NCBI GenBank assembly: GCA_003116875.1
Contig: BCKT01000005.1
Coordinates: 186,001 to 250,000 of the forward strand
DNA length: 64,000 bases
Direction: 5' to 3'
Source: Takashimella koratensis
Taxonomy: Eukaryota > Basidiomycota > Tremellomycetes > Trichosporonales > Tetragoniomycetaceae
How positions within the stretch are numbered: the first letter of the stretch is position 1; each line of letters begins with the position of its first letter. Position numbers and translations under genes: made by a program. This document shows positions 52,350-63,913 of the stretch, one piece after another. The notes under the pieces were generated by a model. That model ran no database searches and was not told the origin of the DNA. It saw only the letters and a program-made list of their open reading frames with translations.

Positions 52350-54431
52350 CTACAACGAGACAGACGCTGGCGCCCGCATGGTAGGCTCAATCTTCCTCGT
52401 GGGGTCTTGGAAGTACTTGACCATCTCATCCGTCACCGCTTTTTGACGCTAATTGTCAGCTTTGCCAAACCCCCAACTCACCACTTGGAATTCCGTGACC
52501 ACCTCGGTGAGCTTGGCGATACACTCGTCCTTCATCTGCACGGTACTGAGCGTGCCCGCGCGGTATTCCTAATGTCAGCAAGCCCTACATACCCACCCAC
52601 CTTGGCCAACCGCTCCATCTTCTCGTCGTCCTCCTCGAAGAAGCCCAGGTACACGTAGGCGATGTCGACATCTGGGTTGCCGCCGTTCTTCTGGTGTTCC
52701 TCCTGAGTCGCACCACCACCGGAGAACGCGTGCTTGCGAATCTTGTTCTTGATCTCGTTGGGCGCGTCGGTAAGCGTGATGCAAGTGTTAGGCTGGGACG
52801 CGGACATTTTGGTTCCTGCGCCTTGAAGAGCCGGGAGGAACTTGGCGTGGAGAAGAGCGGGTTTACGGTACTTGAGTCGCTCTGCGCTGTCTCGGCAGAT
52901 GAGGAACTGGGATTAGCTCCGAGTTGATATTGACCTACGTATGGGTCCTGGTCAATGGCACAAGGGATGAGCGCTGGGATGTCGGTTCGCTCGCCAAAGA
53001 TCTGCGGGAACGAATTGCAGAATGCCGTTGTGGATTGGACAGCCGCAAAGTGGAGCATTCCGACGTTGTCACTTGGGTCAGCGTGATCACAGATACACCT
53101 ACGTGTCGGCGAAGCCAAAGACACCCTTGCTCTGGCCAACAGTAATCGTCTTGGAAATGAGCACAATGTTGCGGTAGAATTCGCGCCTAATGTCAGTCAA
53201 GCCTCTCAACCACCTACCCAATATAATCCAGATCGGAGAAGATGAAGGTCTTCTCGGGTTTGAAACCGCACGCAATGATCTCCTTGACGTTGGCCTGGCC
53301 CATCTCCTGGTACTTGTCGAGAATCCAGTAGGGTGATTTCTTGTCGTTGGCGTTCTTCTTGACGAGGGCCTGCTGCTTCTTCGGGTCTCTATCGAGGAGG
53401 TACTTTTCGTCGTCGGTGATCATGATAACGCAGGGGCAGTCGAACACGTCTTGGAGCCACCTAAACGTCAGCGGGGACATGGTATAAACCTACGCAGTGA
53501 AGAGGAAGGGAATGAGGTGACCCATGTGCATAGAGTCGCTGCTGGGACCGCGGCCAGTGTAGATGTAGAACTGCTCGCCGCGCTCGAATCGGTCAAGGAT
53601 GAGGTTGAAGTCTCGGTGGGTGTAGAAAGTGCCGCGACGGAGAAGAGGGTGAGGCTTGCGGCCGGTCAATCGCGTGAATCGGTCAAGCAGAGCCTGGTCA
53701 ATCGGCTGAGCGCCAAACTTTTTCGCAAGCTTGTCGTAGTCGCTAAAGTCAGCGAGGTCACCACTTGCACGCACATTCCAATCTCTCGACCCTCTTCGTC
53801 GACAGCGCCCTTGACGTCAAATGGGGTGATTTTTTGGTCCTGTGTAGTCTTGGGGAGAGGCGGGAGTTTCTTCTCCTCTACTTCGGGGATAGAAGGGATG
53901 GTCCTGGCGTCAGTTGAGTAAAGTGGTCACTCACGTCCTGCTCTCTTTCCTTGCGTGGGCGATGACAGGAGACTTGACCGCTTCGGGGACGTCATCCTGC
54001 AGCTTGACCTTTTCCCACTCCTCCGCACTGACGCCTTGCCCACGCTGCTCTCGGGCGGCAGCCGACTCGCCCTCGTTGGGGCCGTAGATGCGCTCGGGCT
54101 GGGGGAGTTCCATCTTGGCGAGTCGTTCAGCGAGCTCCTGCGACATGCTCTCGGAGCGCTTGTGGGCGCGTGCGGACGCGAGGGCCTCGGGCTCGGGAAG
54201 ATTGAGGTGGGCGAGGGTGTCAACTTGGTCCGACTGGGCAGAGAAGGCGGCGTTGGCGTCGACGGCGTTGATCGACGGCGACATGCCGCGTCCCTGGTTG
54301 GCTGAGGGGAGGAGGAGGGAGGAAGGAGCCGGGAGGTCGAGCAACGCGAACTGGGTGGCAATGGTATTGGGGGTGAGCTGACCCGAGGGTGTGAGAGAGC
54401 CCTTCTCGGGTGTCTCTGGCGCGAGGGACAT
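52350..54431 (-). CDS. WRS1: Cytoplasmic tryptophanyl-tRNA synthetase with long N-terminal extension
   Basis: Class I aminoacyl-tRNA synthetase charging tRNA-Trp. The core begins at [20 protein letters not shown] and [20 protein letters not shown]. The HIGH-type motif is [12 protein letters not shown], followed by [36 protein letters not shown] residues, [10 protein letters not shown] and the KMSAS loop ([15 protein letters not shown]). The ending is [13 protein letters not shown]. About nine exons. Before the core lies an extension of roughly 150-200 residues ([20 protein letters not shown], then [20 protein letters not shown]) of low-complexity, charged sequence not usual in this enzyme. 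An in-frame ATG further upstream (54524) has a strong GCCGCCATGG context, but the sequence between the two is pyrimidine-rich and 5'UTR-like. It is divergent from SEC11 with about 320 bp between starts. Confidence 0.92.
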
Positions 54432-54746
54432 GGTGAGTGGTGGCGGGGGCTTGGGACGAGGTGGGGAGGAGGATGAAGATGTGGAGGAGATGATGAGGTG
54501 GGCGAAGGAATAGTAGTCAGCCATGGCGGCTGGGGCTATCGAGTCGAGTGATAAGCATGGCGAGTTATATTCGGGCAGAGTGGATGGGCATCCTTTGAGG
54601 GATTTATGACGTGGCGGGGAATTAATTCCCTTTATACCTCGTCGTTCACGTCTCTCCAGCTCATCACTACAACTCTCACCTTGACCCCTCCCCTTCTCAC
54701 CACCCCTCCCACCCCCAACCCCTCTCCCCTCCCACAGCACCACGCC

Positions 54747-55791
54747 ATGTTCGCAGACGAAATCGCAAGAATACGCAAGCTAGGCGTCATGGGAGTCAGT
54801 CTCGCCGGTCTCTTCTTCCGTCTTCTTCCCTTGCCTTTAACCCAACCCCAGTCTTCACCCACGTCCACAACAGCTGACACACTGCAGCTCTTGTTCCAGG
54901 GGCTCAACTTTCTCTCGGTCGTCGCCTCGGGTCTGGTCATGTGGAAAGCGCTCTGTCTCGTCACCAACTCGGAATCTCCCATCGTGGTCGTTCTCTCGTA
55001 TGTTTGTTGTTGGCGGATTGCGTTTCATTGCAGTAGTCGATGAGACCTCTCCTCGCTACATTCCCATCCTTTGACTTGTTATCCATGACTGTGCAAGCTG
55101 CTGACACTACCTAGGGGATCAATGGAACCAGCATTCTACCGCGGTGATATTCTCTTCCTCACTAACCCTGCCAACACCCCTTATGAGATTGGAGATATCA
55201 CGGTTTACAAAGTGTATGTGGGGGTTACCCTTTCCCAAACAGCTACCATTCGACCATTCCTTCACGTAGCTGACGCAGAACAGACCCGGGAGCGAGATTC
55301 CCATTGTCCACCGCGTCATCGAATCCCACATTTCGTACGTTCACTTGTATTGACGTTTCTTTTTCAACCTTCCCTCTCCCACTGGAGACAAACTAACCAG
55401 CGCAGCAACACCACCCAGCGAATCCTGACAAAAGGAGACAACAATCTCGACGACGATATCATCCTGTACGGCGGGATGAAGTACCTCGAGCGCAAGCATG
55501 TCATCGGCAAGGTCCAAGGGTGAGTCGCGCGGCCCCTTCTGATAGACGACTACGACCGAGTTAAACTTCGCATCTGCACTTACTAATCAACTGTCTTGCA
55601 GGTTCCTTCCATATGTTGGCTACGTGACGATCGCCATGGTGAGCTGCGCTCCCACGTGCAAGACATGAAACTGAGCGCATCACAACTTCGTCTTGCTAAC
55701 ATGGATACAGAACGACTTCCCGCAACTCAAATACGCGCTGCTGGGCACTGTTGGCCTCTTCCTCTTGCTCCAGAAAGAGCACAACTCATAG
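54747..55791 (+). CDS. SEC11: Signal peptidase complex catalytic subunit Sec11
   Basis: Serine endopeptidase that removes signal peptides in the ER membrane. The start [16 protein letters not shown] is followed by the single N-terminal membrane segment ([20 protein letters not shown]). The catalytic Ser lies in [18 protein letters not shown], the His in [14 protein letters not shown] and the Asp in [11 protein letters not shown]. The C-terminus is [19 protein letters not shown] and [17 protein letters not shown]. About six short introns, with an intron splitting the protein just before S-G-S-M-E-P; about 180 residues, as expected. Intact. Confidence 0.95.
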
Positions 55792-56150
55792 ATGTCTAAA
55801 TGGGCGAGCGGACGGCTAGGGAGCGTGGTCTCGACGGGGAGAGCGGTGGGCGTTGGGCTATACACTGTATGTATAACAGATGCATTTGATAGATTGCACA
55901 ATGTCGAGAGTGGGACTTGGCACGCGACAGCAGAGAGCGGTACAGGTATGAACATGAGTGTTGATGCAGTGCTCTCTGAAACAATGGTGTGGACGTTGCG
56001 GAGTTGCCTTGAAATCTCAACTGTGCGCCGCCACCGCGCGTCGAATTTCTACGCACCTCGCACCTGTAATTCCATCTTTCTTTTCATCCATCCATCACTT
56101 CTCCACCCACCCTTCGATCCATCCCGCCCGACCTCGACCGCGTGCCCAAG
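55792..56150. other. Spacer between SEC11 and SNARE gene
   Basis: About 360 bp on the shared plus strand: the 3' flank of SEC11 and the promoter of the SNARE gene. CCAT/CATC-rich pyrimidine sequence precedes the candidate start. Nothing else seen. Confidence 0.4.
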
Positions 56151-56914
56151 ATGCCAAGGCATGTCCATGATCGGTACTGCTCTCCTTCCTTATCCCCTCG
56201 TACCCTCCCCTTCCCATTCCCCCTTCCCCCCACCGTTCCATGCGTTCGTCTCTAATCTTCCTTCGCCATGCTTGATTTCTCACCAAGGTGCGGTCGCTGA
56301 TACCCCGCAGCGCGTCCGATCAAACGCTGGAGAACCAGAACGAGGAGGAGCTCAACTCGTTACATGGCAAAATCAAAGCTCTGCGCTCGGTGAGTGCGGT
56401 GTTGGCCGTGGATGATTCGACGCGAGGTGCACCTCGCAGCTGGTCTGTCCAAGTCTCAAGAGCAGCTGCAAGTGGTCGTGTCGGCCAACCGCGTGGAGTC
56501 GCGATATTGAAGAGGACAATGTCTGATTGTCGCAGGTGACCATCGACATCCTCGACGATGCAGAGAGGCAGAACAACCAGGTGAGCTAATAGGTTGCCTG
56601 CTTGAAAGTAGCTAACATCCCCAGCTTGATCGAACAGTACGTGCGCCCCATCCCCATCCCCATCTTTCTCTCCGTTCCTCAACTCACCCAACTCACTCCC
56701 TCCTCAGACCAACACCTTCTCCTCCTTTGCAAACTCTCTCTTCTCCACCTCTCGACACCACTCGCGGACAATGGCGAACAACTCGGTCTTGCGACAATAC
56801 CGCACGATCGCGTACGTCGTCGGCGCCGTGGTCGTCATGTGGCTCGTTATCAAGCTCTGGCGGCACACAGGGGGTGGTGGACACCCACCGCCTGAGATCG
56901 ACTATGGCGCGTAG
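56151..56914 (+). CDS. Bet1/Sft1-family Qc-SNARE
   Basis: Small tail-anchored SNARE of ER-Golgi or intra-Golgi transport. The SNARE motif reads ENQNEEELNSLHGKIKALRS, then VTIDILDDAERQNNQLDRTT, with the zero-layer Gln in E-R-Q-N. After NTFSSFANSLFSTSRHHSRT comes the C-terminal anchor AYVVGAVVVMWLVIKLW and a short Gly/Pro-rich lumenal tail ending EIDYGA, which is unusual because most family members end within a few residues of the membrane. Four or more exons. The first exon is tiny: from the ATG at 56151, splicing GTACTG to CGCAG gives MPRHVHDR|ASDQTLENQN; an acceptor 20 nt earlier is an alternative. Similarity does not separate Bet1 from Sft1/GS15 with confidence. Confidence 0.82.
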
Positions 56915-57357
56915 CCGCGTAGCTATGTGACTCCCACCCGGGCAAAGTAACGGATATCACGAGGAGAGCGCGAGCGCGAGGCTCAACAGCTGGATTCGGA
57001 GTTGCCATTCATTTTTTCTCTTCGCTTTTCTACTCTTCGTCTCTTTGCCCTTGTCTCTCGTGAATACCCTATGGGCTCTGTACACGTCCCATTTGTACCA
57101 TCTATGCTATGAAAGCTTTCTCATGACTTTGTTTAACCGTGGTGACGGCGTTGTCTCCTCATGACCGAGTTTGACCTGGGCCGGGGAATTGGTATTATTC
57201 CCAGGGTGGCCCCGGCTCTTTCCCTTTCCCTGTAACTGAACCCCATCGTACGGCCCCCGCCCAACCACATCATCTCACATCCATCCATCCATCCATCCTC
57301 ATCCACCTCACCCCTACCCCTACCCCTTCCACTCCTACCCAACTCGATCCACTCGCC
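56915..57357. other. Spacer and promoter of ERG26-like gene
   Basis: About 440 bp with pyrimidine- and CCAT-repeat-rich sequence (about 57285-57350) up to the ATG. No other gene seen. Confidence 0.45.
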
Positions 57358-59099
57358 ATGTCCAACGCACCGGCGACTCACGAGTCGTACCTCGTCATTG
57401 GCGGCTGCGGCTTCCTCGGTCGTCACATTGTTGAGCAACTCGTCGCGCGTGGAGAGACCAAGGTCGCCGTGTTTGATTTGGTTCAGCGGCATTTTGATAC
57501 GTAAGTTGCGCTCTGTACTTATGCTTGTCTCTCGGCTTTGGGTATGAGCTGGTTCTGCTTTGCGAGGGAGACACAGGCTGTAGGAGAGGGATGGAGACAT
57601 GACTACACGGGTGACCAAGCAGTATCGCGCAGACGATGCCGGGCGAGACCCCGGTCTAGGTTTGGTGGTCCTTGCACAACTCTCTGCAGACCATCGAGCG
57701 ACCCAGCCTCTCTGTCCTTGCTGTTCATCCCGCCATATTCAGGCCTGTCATCACGCACACCTGCTGACTCCTGCAGCAACGTGACATTCTTCGTCGGCGA
57801 CATTAGCAAGATTGAGGATGTCACCAATGCCATCACCAAGGTAAGCTCGGTCTCTCGCGTGTACTTCAACCCCCACATCCCACTTCATCTGCGCCATCCG
57901 ATCATCGCAGGCCGATCCATCCTCTTCTCCTCGTCGGAACCCACTAACACCTCTAGTCCGCGGCGACTATCATCATCCATACCGCGTCTCCGACCCACGG
58001 TCTCGGCGCCAAGATCTACGAACTCGTCAATGTCACCGGTACAGGTCTTGTCATTGACGCAGCTACTGCTCCCGGGTCTACTGTTCGTAAACTCGTCTAC
58101 ACATCTTCTGCCGGTGTTGTCTACTCTGGGTCCGAGAACCTCGTCAACGTCGACGAACGCCTCGACTACCCTACCACCCCTCTGGACGCGTACAACGATA
58201 CCAAGGCCCGTGCGGAGAAGCTCGTCCTTGACGCCAACAGCGCGAGCCTCCAGACTTGCGCTATCCGACCTGCAGGCATCTTTGGTCCGGGGGACAGGCA
58301 GATGATCAATGGTCTCTACGCAGTGGTGAAGAACAACCAAACCCGGTTCCAAATCGGGTACAACGACAACCTCTTCGACTGGACGTATGTTGGCAACGTC
58401 GCCCACGCCCACCTCCTCGCTGCGGACAAACTCGGCTCCACTTACCCACTCGATGAGTTTCACACTCCTCTCCCTACTGTCAATCTTTCCCTTGAGGCTC
58501 AGCGTATCCCAACCTCGGACGCTCGCCCGCTCGGCCCCAAAGTCGACCCTAGTCCCGCGGACCTCGAGCTCGCGCGCAAGTTCGCCTCCACCGACCCGGC
58601 CGACACTGACCCGTCCGACCTCCGTCCCGTCCTCCGTTCCAAGATGGACCAATTCACCCAGGTTGCTGACTCGGCTGACGACGAATCCGCCGACGCCGAG
58701 ACCAAAGCCGCCGCTCTCGCTGCCTCCCAAGTCGCCGGCCAGGCTTTCTTCGTCACCAACTGCGAACCCGTCTACTTCTGGGACTTTACCCGGACCGTCT
58801 GGCGCCAGCTCGGTCATGTCCCGCCTTATATCCTCGTCATCCCCGTCGCCATCGGGCTCGTCCTCGCCTCGCTCGCTGAGGCATTCAGCAAGCTCACAGG
58901 CAAGGAGCCAGGGTTCACGAGGTTCCGAGTCACATTTGCCACGCAGAAGAGGTACTACGATACCGAGCGCGCAAGGAGGTTGCTCGGTTACACCCCGGTA
59001 GTCAGCGTCAATGACGGGATCGAGCGATGGACAAAGTGGTACACTGCCGAGCTGCAGAACCAGTCGACCCCGCCCAACGAGACCGCCAAGACCAAGTAA
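57358..59099 (+). CDS. ERG26: Sterol-4-alpha-carboxylate 3-dehydrogenase (3-beta-HSD family)
   Basis: NAD(P)-dependent, decarboxylating step of C-4 demethylation in ergosterol synthesis, ER-associated. Rossmann motif YLVIGGCGFLGRHIVEQL starts at residue ~11. NVTFFVGDISKIEDV, IIIHTASPTHG, LVYTSSAGVVYSG and the catalytic Y-x3-K in DAYNDTKARAEKL follow, then IRPAGIFGPGDRQ and DWTYVGNVAHAHLLAADKLG. After an Ala/Pro/Asp-rich linker come the AFFVTNCEPVYFWDFTRTVW block and a hydrophobic segment (YILVIPVAIGLVLASLAEAF) expected to bind the membrane. Three introns, the first about 277 nt and much longer than others in the window. About 430 residues; intact. Confidence 0.9.
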
Positions 59100-59863
59100 G
59101 CGGAATAGGGTTGAGAAGCAGGGGAAAGGAGCGGCGAGGGGAGTGCACAGGCTAGCGATTGCATGTGTCTAAAGGTAACGAGGGACAAGTCACAAGAAAA
59201 TATATTTTCAGATGGAGAGGTAGGCAGGTAGGCAGGCAAAGTCGGTAGCAAGTGGATGGGGAAAGAGCCCAAGCTCGGGCGGGGAAAAGCAAACGAAGCC
59301 AGATGAACCAGACTGTGTCGCATTTGACCTCACATGGCATGTATCACATCGACTACTGCGTTTGTTTCTTTTCGAGGATTTCTACCAGAAGTCTTGTCGT
59401 CATTGGACCAATTCTCAACCTTCATTGTCTATATGTTTCTCCTGGCCCTTCCGAGAACACTTGGAGTTGGCGAATTTATTTCAACAGCGTTTATGGTTGG
59501 CCACACGATTAAAGGTCTCCCTGTCACTTGGCTTTAAAGCAGTTTCGACAAGTAAAAGACACAAAACTGATCACCAGGGATAGATTGAAGAGGTGCTGCA
59601 TGTCATGGGTGACAGAGTTTGAAAAGAGGTCTTTTTCGAAAAGATTTCAGCTTCAGTCAAGTAAAGTTGAGTGCAGGAATAAAGTTGTGCAAACGTTCTC
59701 ACCCCATGATAAAGTCTAAATGCTCACAAAGCGGGTTGCCGTCACTCGTCTCTTAAGCCAGCTCATTCCCACCTCCCCACCTCCTCACCTCATCTTTCTC
59801 ACTTCCCTCGCTTCCCTCAGCCTACCTCAGCCTCCAGCCCCATCCCATCCCAGCAGCCTTACC
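59100..59863. other. Spacer before unknown gene
   Basis: About 760 bp without family matches; the last 100 bp are pyrimidine-rich (CCTCA/CTTCC) and look like the leader of the next gene. Confidence 0.4.
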
Positions 59864-60847
59864 ATGCCGCTGTTTAGATTCCTCCCTTTCCTTTCCGCTG
59901 CCGACGACACCTTGGGTGAGCGAGTCTGAATGCTCTTAGCCCTTCCCTGGTCGTTCTGATCATGTTCCAGTTTCAGGCATTTTTGATTTTGCAAATGACC
60001 AAGATTGGTTGTTGTTTGACCATCACGGCCGCACAGGGAGAAAGCGCATCCTGGTCTTCTACAGGGCTGACGGCGTGAGTCTTTCAATCTCATGCTTCCT
60101 TCAATTATGACAACCGCCAAGCTGATCCAAATCAGCAAACGTTTCGAAGAACCAATAGCCATCACCACCTGCTCAAATCCTTCATTCTACGATGTTTGCC
60201 GAGTATGCTCCTTGGGTCAGAAAAGCCCCTCGTCTTTGGCGTCAACGTGGCGGGGCCGCCTTTCGGAGATACCTATAACCTTTACTCGTATGTTCAAGGA
60301 AGCTATACAGTCTCAGCTGACAACCTCTGCAGCCCTAGTGTAACCCCAGTGGCATTCTCCCTCGCGCGAGCTACAGATTACGTCTCACAATTCGACACCA
60401 TTTACTTTGCAACCCCTGACGGTATGTTGCCGTATAACAAGACAAGGACTAATCGTAGTTTTGTGGGGGCGACCCGATCAGTTCATCAAGTTGTTCGACA
60501 CCCACTCCCCCGGGTTCAAATTCTCTCCGGACGCACTAATATGGATCGCATATGAAGACGTGGCCGGCCAGCAAGTGACGTTGATTTTCGGTAGCCAATT
60601 TAGAGACATTTGTCAAGCGGCACAGGACTTCTACGCACGAATCCAAGGAATCATTCAACTCGTGGCCACCCGACGTCATTATGACCCAGAGACCAACGAT
60701 TTGGGTATCAGGGGGTACCAAGCTCTCTTCGAAGCCGAGCTCGGGTTTGAAATCCTCGTCAATCAGCTTAAGGCGGTAGGACCGACTGAGGCGATGCTGG
60801 TTAACCACTGGACGTCGGGCATCAGAGCAGCGCTCAAATTCCCTTAG
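59864..60847 (+). CDS. Hypothetical protein, five exons
   Basis: Not recognised. The proposed exons read MPLFRFLPFLSAADDTL, then VSGIFDFANDQDWLLFDHHG and ILVFYRADG, then QTFRRTNSHHHLLKSFI through EKPLVFGVNVAGPPFGDTYN, YVQGSYTVSADN and ARATDYVSQFDTIYFATPD, then VLWGRPDQFIKLFDTHSPGF to the stop after GIRAALKFP. Introns start GTGAGC, GTGAGT, GTATGT-type and GTATGT. About 260 residues, no membrane helix or signal peptide. Its clean phases and codon-like composition support a real gene. It lies between ERG26 and SHMT without an obvious link to either. Confidence 0.55.
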
Positions 60848-61050
60848 TCGCGAAGATGAGCGTAGTCAGTATCATGAACGTTTTAGATGAATGACATAGT
60901 ATCCTGTTTAAAGAGTACAGATCGGGCCATGAGGAGACGGCCTTATGGAAAAAGAAAAAAAGAAATGATTATGAGTGAAGAAAGGGAAGGGAGAGGTTTT
61001 ATTGCTTTGGATTTTAGTTGTTCAAGTTCAAGATCGGCATGGCACGAAGC

Positions 61051-62856
61051 TTAGACGGAGACGCCGGAGGGGCGCTTGATCTTGGTCTTAGCGTCGTCAG
61101 CACTCCATCAGGAAGAGTATCACGTCAAGAAGAAAGGGCGACTTACAGTGTCGGGAACACCGGGGAGGGGGAAGCTGGTAGCGAACTGCATAACCTCCTC
61201 CTTGAGCTCGGCGATGAGCTTGGGGGCCTCGCCGGTACCCTTCTCGTAGGCGTTGACAAAGTCCTTGAGAAGCTTGGAGCCGGCCTCCTTCTGGGTAGTG
61301 AGAGCGATCTGGATGACACGGTGGAGGAACTCGGCGACCTTCTCGACGTCGGCCTCAACCATGGAACGCGAGGTGAGCGCAGAGGTACCGACACGGACAC
61401 CACCGGGGACGATGGCGGAGGTGTCACCGGCGACGGCGTTCTTGTTGAGAGTGATGTGAACGGCGTCACAGATCTTCTCAACCTTGGAGCCGGTAAGGCC
61501 AACTGGGCGGAGGTCCCAGAGGATGAGGTGGTTCTCGGTGCCATCGGTCTGGAGGCGGTAGCCGTGCTTGAAGAGGACGGCGGCCATGGCGGCGGCGTTG
61601 GCGCGAACTTGCTTGGCGTAGGCCTTGAAAGCCGGGTCGGCGACCTGCTTGAGCGCAACGGCGATACCGGCGATGGTGTTGTTGTGAGGTCCACCCTGGC
61701 AAGCCGGGAAGACGGCAGCATTGACACGAGCCTCGAGGTCGGCCTCCTTGTCCTTGCGGAAGAAGATGAGACCGGCACGGGGACCACGGAGAGTTTTGTG
61801 GGTAGTGGTGGTGACGACGTCGCAGTACTCGAATGGAGAGTTCTGTTCAGCCGCAGCGACGAGACCCGAGATGTGGGCCATGTCGGACATGAGGTACGAG
61901 CCGTTGATGTCGGCGATCTTGCGGAGCTGCGCGTAATCCCAGTCACGCGGGTAAGCGGAACCACCGCAGACAACGAGGCGCGGCTTGTAGATGGTCGCGT
62001 TGGTAGTGAGCTGAGGGTAGTCGATGATACCGGTCTCAGGGACGACACGGTAAGGGAACGACTGGAAGTAGATGGAGGAAGCGGTGATCTTCTTCTTGGC
62101 GGTGTAGTACCCGTGAGTCAAGTGGCCACCGTCCGGGAGACCGAGACCCATAACGCGGTCCTGCGGGTTGATGAGAGCGGTGAAAGCGGCAAAGTTGGCG
62201 GTCGATCCAGAGTAAGGCTGGACGTTGACCCCCCAGACGGAAGGGTCGAGGTTGAAGGCCTTGAGAGCACGCTCGCGGGTGAGGTTCTCGAGGATGTCGA
62301 TGTGCTAGAGGTGTGAGCGGGTAGACCAAGAGAATGGATAAGGTGGGAGATGGGAAGTGAGTGAAAGATGAAGCCGCAGGACAGTGCTCACCTCGTTACC
62401 ACCGTAGTATCGGGCACCGGGGAGACCCTCCGAGTACTTGTTGGTGAGGATTGAGCCGTTGGCCTCCATGACGGCGAGCGAGGTAAGGTTCTCGGACGCG
62501 ATCAACTCGAGGCCGGAGAACTGACGCCAGGTCTCGTCCTCGATGATCTTGGCGACCTCGGGGTCGGCCTGCTCGAGGGTCTGGTAGAGGACATTGTTCT
62601 GAGCAGGTCAGCGTGGGTTGAGGTGGGTAACTCTTAATGACGCGGCGAAGGTACGGTGGGTGAAACGGTCCAGGGAGTCGCCTCGTGCGTGGATCGCGAA
62701 GGAATCATGGATCGGCAAGTTGATGGGGACACTTACAAAGTCCTTGGGGACGGGGATGGAGGACGACATTCTGACGAATTGACGAAGAGCAGCGGGTCTC
62801 GGAGCGAGGGCGGTACGAAGGGGATGGGTCAAGGATGAGAGCGACAAGGATGGCAT
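61051..62856 (-). CDS. Serine hydroxymethyltransferase, possible dual-targeted form
   Basis: PLP enzyme interconverting serine and glycine with tetrahydrofolate. Conserved blocks: [76 protein letters not shown], the PLP lysine in [14 protein letters not shown], and [20 protein letters not shown]. The last exon encodes [11 protein letters not shown] after a 60-nt intron. Two in-frame starts exist. The one at 62856 adds 29 residues ([20 protein letters not shown] and following) that are basic, Ser/Ala/Leu-rich and acid-free, like a mitochondrial presequence. The second, at 62769, gives the cytosolic-type [11 protein letters not shown]. The CATCGCTATAG just before the first ATG could also be an intron acceptor, so that start may belong to a longer transcript. 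Fungi usually have separate SHM1 and SHM2 genes, so I give no symbol. Confidence 0.9.
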
Positions 62857-63706
62857 CTATAGCGATGAAGAGGAGAGAAAGAGAAAGAGAGAGAGAGGGG
62901 TCGCGACGAGGATTGGAAAAAAAAAAAAAGTAGCGTACGCTGGGGGGTTGGCTGGGCAGGGGTCTACGGTGGGAGAAAATTTCGAATTCAAATGTCGTGC
63001 CTGGATCTAAACGAAGTCGAGTCGGGAGTGAGTCGATACTTGGTGAGTCGATGGGTATTGATGGGTTTACAACAACAAGAGCAAGGGGAGGGAGACAGCG
63101 CGGGCGGGTAGGAGGCACAGGCTTATATATCCACGAGCAGAGGGGCGAGCTCGCCTTGCTTGGTCCTCGCAGTTCCGTCTCGCGGAAGGAGTCGATAGTC
63201 GTTGGAAAAAGCAGCAAGCCACAGTGGTCTTTGATTTCCAAGAACGCCTGATTATTTTCCAAGCACGGGTTGGGTCAAGCTCAAGACTGCTTCTTCCCAA
63301 CATCCCGCCTTATCTGTTGTTTTCCAACAGTCGTGCTCATCGATCCGGGCTGGGGGCTAGGTCTTGCATGCAACGGACGTCTCCGAGGCGATCTCCGTGT
63401 CCGCATCGGTCCTATAGTTTCATACAGGGACATATCTCTGGCGGGAATAGATCGGGGGACTCGATCAAGAATTTCCGCCAGGGGCTAAGAGGGACTGTGG
63501 ATAGAAAGATTGAAAAGAGTTCTCACGTGACCTGAGATTGCCACTCGCGATTGACTTTGTTTTCATATTTCGCGTCTGTCCACTCATCTTCTTCCAACAA
63601 CCACCACCCACCGCCGACCACCCCGCCTATGGCCTTTCTCAGCTAACCCGCTATCGGGCTGTCCTTCCTGCCCCATACCCACCCCTGACTCACTCCCACA
63701 GCCACC
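62857..63706. other. Divergent promoter region SHMT / TOP3
   Basis: About 850 bp between two divergent starts. It contains a GA-rich tract (62873-62897), an A-run near 62918-62930 and a TCACGTGA palindrome at 63523-63530. A 5'UTR intron of SHMT may lie here. Confidence 0.5.
63523..63530. promoter_or_regulatory. TCACGTGA palindrome upstream of TOP3
   Basis: An eight-base palindrome about 180 bp upstream of the TOP3 start in the SHMT-TOP3 intergenic region. Confidence 0.4.
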
Positions 63707-63913
63707 ATGCGTGTCCTGTGTGTTGCCGAAAAGCCCTCCATCGCCAAAAGCATCACCTCCATCCTCTCCTCTGGCCAATCAACCAGCCGAGACGGAATTC
63801 ACCAGTATACTCGCAACTATGATTTCTACTACAACCTCCCGCCACCACTGGGACCGGCGCATGGTGATTCGAACTTTACGGTCACGAGTGTGTTGGGGCA
63901 TTTGACCTCGACG
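63707..63913 (+). CDS. TOP3: DNA topoisomerase III, first exon (gene continues past window)
   Basis: Type IA topoisomerase acting with RecQ-family helicases on recombination intermediates. The start MRVLCVAEKPSIAKSITSIL is the Toprim opening with the metal-site Glu in A-E-K-P-S. It continues IHQYTRNYDFYYNLP and FTVTSVLGHLTST. At 63914 a GTGGGT donor begins an intron (an in-frame stop at 63935 supports this), and the next exon, expected to begin with a D-F-type sequence after L-T-S-T, lies within the last bases or beyond position 64000. The CACCATG context supports the start. Confidence 0.88.
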
